7,013 nucleotides of DNA from Desulfobulbus sp. (GTDB taxonomy: Bacteria; Desulfobacterota; Desulfobulbia; Desulfobulbales; Desulfobulbaceae): positions 1 through 7,013 of the forward strand of contig JAQUEZ010000301.1 in the NCBI GenBank assembly GCA_028684915.1, written 5' to 3'. Shown here in pieces: positions 5,088-7,013 of the stretch. The position numbers were made by a program, and so were the translations under genes. The notes under the pieces are model-generated. The model made no database searches and was not told the origin of the DNA. It worked only from the letters and a program-made list of their open reading frames with translations. Numbering within the stretch: the first letter of the stretch is position 1; each line of letters opens with the position of its first letter.

Positions 5088-5459
5088 TTATGATGATCTG
5101 GTGATAAGGTAGACTCCCAGACAAATAACGGCTATGCCCAGTAAACGGGTTAAGCTCAGATTTTCTTGGAAAAAGAACCAACCAGCGCAGGCAGTCACGA
5201 TATAGCCAACCGAGAGCAGCGGATAGGCGGAACTCACCTCAACCCGAGAGAGCACTAGGAGCCAAACTACCACACTGATGACATAGCAGGTCAATCCGGC
5301 CCAAATATAGCCGTTTCCGGCAACCGCCCAAAATATCCGCGAGAGATTACTGAGCATGAAATCAAAGTACCCAACCTGGCGCATTCCTTGTTTCAAGGCC
5401 AACTGGGCAGCTGCGTTCAGTAGGACGCCGAACAGAATAAGAGGGAGATAGATAGCCAT
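5088..5459 (-). CDS. ArnE/ArnF-like small membrane protein (SMR/EamA fold), probable lipid-linked aminosugar flippase subunit
   Basis: This 123-residue inner-membrane protein has four hydrophobic helices (about 4-20, 42-66, 72-94 and 100-118) and the length of the ArnE/EmrE class. Features shared with ArnE are AAAQLALKQG in helix 1, VVWLLVLSRVEVSSAYPLLSVGY in the centre, and FFQENLSLTRLLGIAVICLGVYLI at the C-terminus. ArnE pairs with ArnF to flip undecaprenyl-phosphate-aminoarabinose across the inner membrane; no second subunit is visible, so this one may form a homodimer. I chose the ATG at 5459 because AAGGGG lies four bases upstream; a longer TTG start at 5477 would place that site inside the gene. 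It lies between the ArnT-like transferase and the kinase. A general multidrug SMR function is less likely in this context. Confidence 0.85.
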   Translation of the reverse strand: MAIYLPLILFGVLLNAAAQLALKQGMRQVGYFDFMLSNLSRIFWAVAGNGYIWAGLTCYVISVVVWLLVLSRVEVSSAYPLLSVGYIVTACAGWFFFQENLSLTRLLGIAVICLGVYLITRSS

Positions 5460-5480
5460 GTGACCCCTTTTAGACAACTG

Positions 5481-5519
5481 TTCTGGGATGACCGCAACCC
5501 AAAGGAAGTCGTCCCAGAA
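5481..5519 (-). promoter_or_regulatory. Intercistronic hairpin between the ArnT-like and ArnE-like genes
   Basis: TTCTGGGATGAC (5481-5492) and GTCGTCCCAGAA (5508-5519) are 12-base inverted repeats with one non-complementary pair and a 15-base loop. On the transcribed minus strand this is a C-A mismatch inside the stem. The hairpin fills most of the 65-base gap, starts a few bases after the ArnT-like stop codon and is not followed by a T-run. It more likely stabilises or processes the message, giving different levels of the two proteins, than terminates it. Confidence 0.5.
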
Positions 5520-5524
5520 AAAGA

Positions 5525-7013
5525 TTAGTATTTCAGGAGAATATATCCATTTTCCCCACTAGAAAACTGCGATTGAGGTAGTGGCAGCTTATCCCGCCAG
5601 CGATTGACGGTACGAACACGGGCAATAAGCACGGTCTTGCCACGATGCTGCTGGATCAGTTCCGTCACTGCTGCAACATTAATAAGCCGACCTGCCGCAT
5701 CCGGATACGCCAAGCCATAGGAAAGTTCACCGGCCGGGCCGAGATTATAGACAATATTTCGTTTCAGGTACCAACAGACGGCCTGAATAGATTCCTCATC
5801 AGAAATAATGAGATCGTCCGGCGCTATGGACATTCGATGTTGTTCCAAAAAGGGACCAGGGCATTTCGCCTCGATCGTTTGACCCGGAAGCGCGTAATGG
5901 GCCAAAACATAGACAAGGAGTAGAGACATGCCCACAAAGGTGATTTTTGTTTGTGCACGCTTGTCTTGATAGGACCAATAACAAAACAGGAGAAAGAAAA
6001 GGAGGCCATTGACAATCATGATCACCTTCCAGGCGTGGCTATACGGCCTGACTCCATGTAGGCCCCAAAATTGGAGTCCGACAAAGGCGATCAGCAACAG
6101 CGCCAAGAGCAGGCTATTGGCGATAATACCGCCGTGAAACATCCTACTTTGACCATTGTGTCGTAATAGTTGTAACAGCCCCAGCCCCATAAGGATGGCA
6201 AAGGGTGGAAAACAGGGCAGAATGTAGGTGAGTAACTTGCCGTGCGAGAGTGAGAAAAAGAGAAAAGGTACCAGCAGCCAGCACAGACAAAACTTCAGCA
6301 AGCTGGAATATTCTGGCCGTTCATGCCAAATTTTCTTGATCCCCGCACTGGCTGCAGGGATGAAAAAAGTCCACGGAAAGACCAAGGCTGGTGCGGCAAG
6401 CAAGAAAAACCAGATCGACTCCTTATGCTGGGCATTATTGCCAGCAAAACGGCGAATATGTTCGTTCCAGAAAAAATAGTTCCAAAAATCAGGCTCCCGC
6501 AGGTGTATGGTAAGTGCCCAAGGCAAAACCACAATTATGGCGACAAGGATGGGCAACCAACTCATGCGCAGAATATCGAGGAAGCGACGCTGCCAAAGCA
6601 GGTATGGAACCACAGCCAAGATCGGCACAGCCAAGGCGAGAAAACCTTTGGTCAAGAAAGCGACTCCGCAAAACGCTCCGGCTGTGACCAACCACAGCTT
6701 TTCCCGAGCACTGCCCCGATTGGCCTCGGTGGCCCAATAAAAAGCCGCGATGCAGGCGGTTAGGAAAAAGGAAAAGAGATTATCCAGCACCGCCGTATTG
6801 CCAATCCCAAAAACTTCGAAACAGGAGAGAAAGACAAGGGTTGCGGCAAGCGCCGCAAACGAATCATCCCCGTGGTCCTGTCGAGGGCGTTTCATTTGTA
6901 CCAAGAAAAACACCAGCAGGGCCGAAAGGCCGACGGAAAGTGCCGAGGGAAAACGCACCGCGAAATTGTTCTCCCCGAAGAGCATTTGCACCCCAGCATG
7001 AACCCAGTAACCC
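5525..7013 (-). CDS. ArnT-like lipid A glycosyltransferase (GT83/PMT family), N-terminus cut by the window edge
   Basis: The frame is open to the right edge (YWVHAGVQMLFGENNFAVR...), so the start lies outside; 495 codons are visible. ArnT transfers 4-amino-4-deoxy-L-arabinose from undecaprenyl phosphate to lipid A at the periplasmic face, giving resistance to cationic peptides. ArnT-type landmarks are FGENNFAVRFPSAL at the visible start, PDFWNYFFWNEHIRRFA in a periplasmic loop, FPWTFFIPAA, and SHGKLLTYILPCFPPFAIL. About ten or more hydrophobic helices are followed by a soluble C-terminal domain (about the last 130 residues). ArnT is normally about 550 residues, so roughly 55-70 residues, including the acidic motif near the first periplasmic loop, are off the window. 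It is the first visible gene of a unit with the ArnE-like protein and the kinase. The sugar actually used cannot be read from this sequence. Confidence 0.9.
   Translation of the reverse strand, partial: GYWVHAGVQMLFGENNFAVRFPSALSVGLSALLVFFLVQMKRPRQDHGDDSFAALAATLVFLSCFEVFGIGNTAVLDNLFSFFLTACIAAFYWATEANRGSAREKLWLVTAGAFCGVAFLTKGFLALAVPILAVVPYLLWQRRFLDILRMSWLPILVAIIVVLPWALTIHLREPDFWNYFFWNEHIRRFAGNNAQHKESIWFFLLAAPALVFPWTFFIPAASAGIKKIWHERPEYSSLLKFCLCWLLVPFLFFSLSHGKLLTYILPCFPPFAILMGLGLLQLLRHNGQSRMFHGGIIANSLLLALLLIAFVGLQFWGLHGVRPYSHAWKVIMIVNGLLFFLLFCYWSYQDKRAQTKITFVGMSLLLVYVLAHYALPGQTIEAKCPGPFLEQHRMSIAPDDLIISDEESIQAVCWYLKRNIVYNLGPAGELSYGLAYPDAAGRLINVAAVTELIQQHRGKTVLIARVRTVNRWRDKLPLPQSQFSSGENGYILLKY

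Noticed and set aside
6323..6763. Plus-strand 146-codon frame inside the ArnT-like gene
   Set aside because: It is antisense to a well-supported membrane transferase and its composition is that of a reverse-strand shadow.
1..7013. CRISPR array, tRNA, rRNA or insertion-sequence transposase
   Set aside because: I saw no regularly spaced repeats, no tRNA cloverleaf or T-loop with matching arms, no rRNA-like sequence and no transposase motif.

Overview
The window looks like the junction between a mobile-element-type accessory region (about 1 to 3660) and an ordinary Gram-negative chromosomal operon for envelope modification (3666 to the right edge). No gene here is decisive for taxonomy. An ArnT-like lipid A glycosyltransferase with an ArnE-like flippase subunit implies an outer membrane with lipopolysaccharide. 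The mixed style (some genes clearly AT-rich, others GC-rich) would fit a deltaproteobacterium or similar proteobacterium, but that is a guess.

Left part, minus strand: three tightly overlapping genes (1794 to 156) encode small proteins I cannot assign to a known system. The first has a helix-turn-helix-like C-terminus, the second is rich in coiled coil, and the third is a basic helical protein. A possible fourth gene starts at 71 and runs off the left edge. The linkage (4-base ATGA overlap, then a 16-base overlap) marks one transcription unit, probably started from promoters between about 1820 and 1875.

Middle part, plus strand: a stretch of about 535 bases (1795 to 2329) has no confident gene but dense inverted repeats. 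It separates the minus-strand cassette from a divergent tyrosine recombinase (2330 to 3265), followed at once by a 75-residue protein of unknown function. The largest palindromes (1889 to 1946) sit between candidate divergent promoters, which suggests a shared operator or a recombinase-binding site. A short frame (2120 to 2323) lies in the same reading frame as the recombinase, separated from it by a single TAG. A further 163-base intergenic region (3503 to 3665), with a perfect 10-bp inverted repeat, separates the recombinase unit from the convergent chromosomal operon and is a plausible neighbourhood for an attachment site.

Right part, minus strand: an ArnT-like membrane glycosyltransferase (cut by the right edge), an ArnE/SMR-like small membrane protein and a HAMP-type sensor histidine kinase follow one another with gaps of 65 and 30 bases. 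The likely story is a lipid-linked (amino)sugar being flipped and attached to lipid A, with the kinase sensing the envelope and perhaps controlling the unit, by analogy with PmrAB and arn. The response regulator is not in the window.
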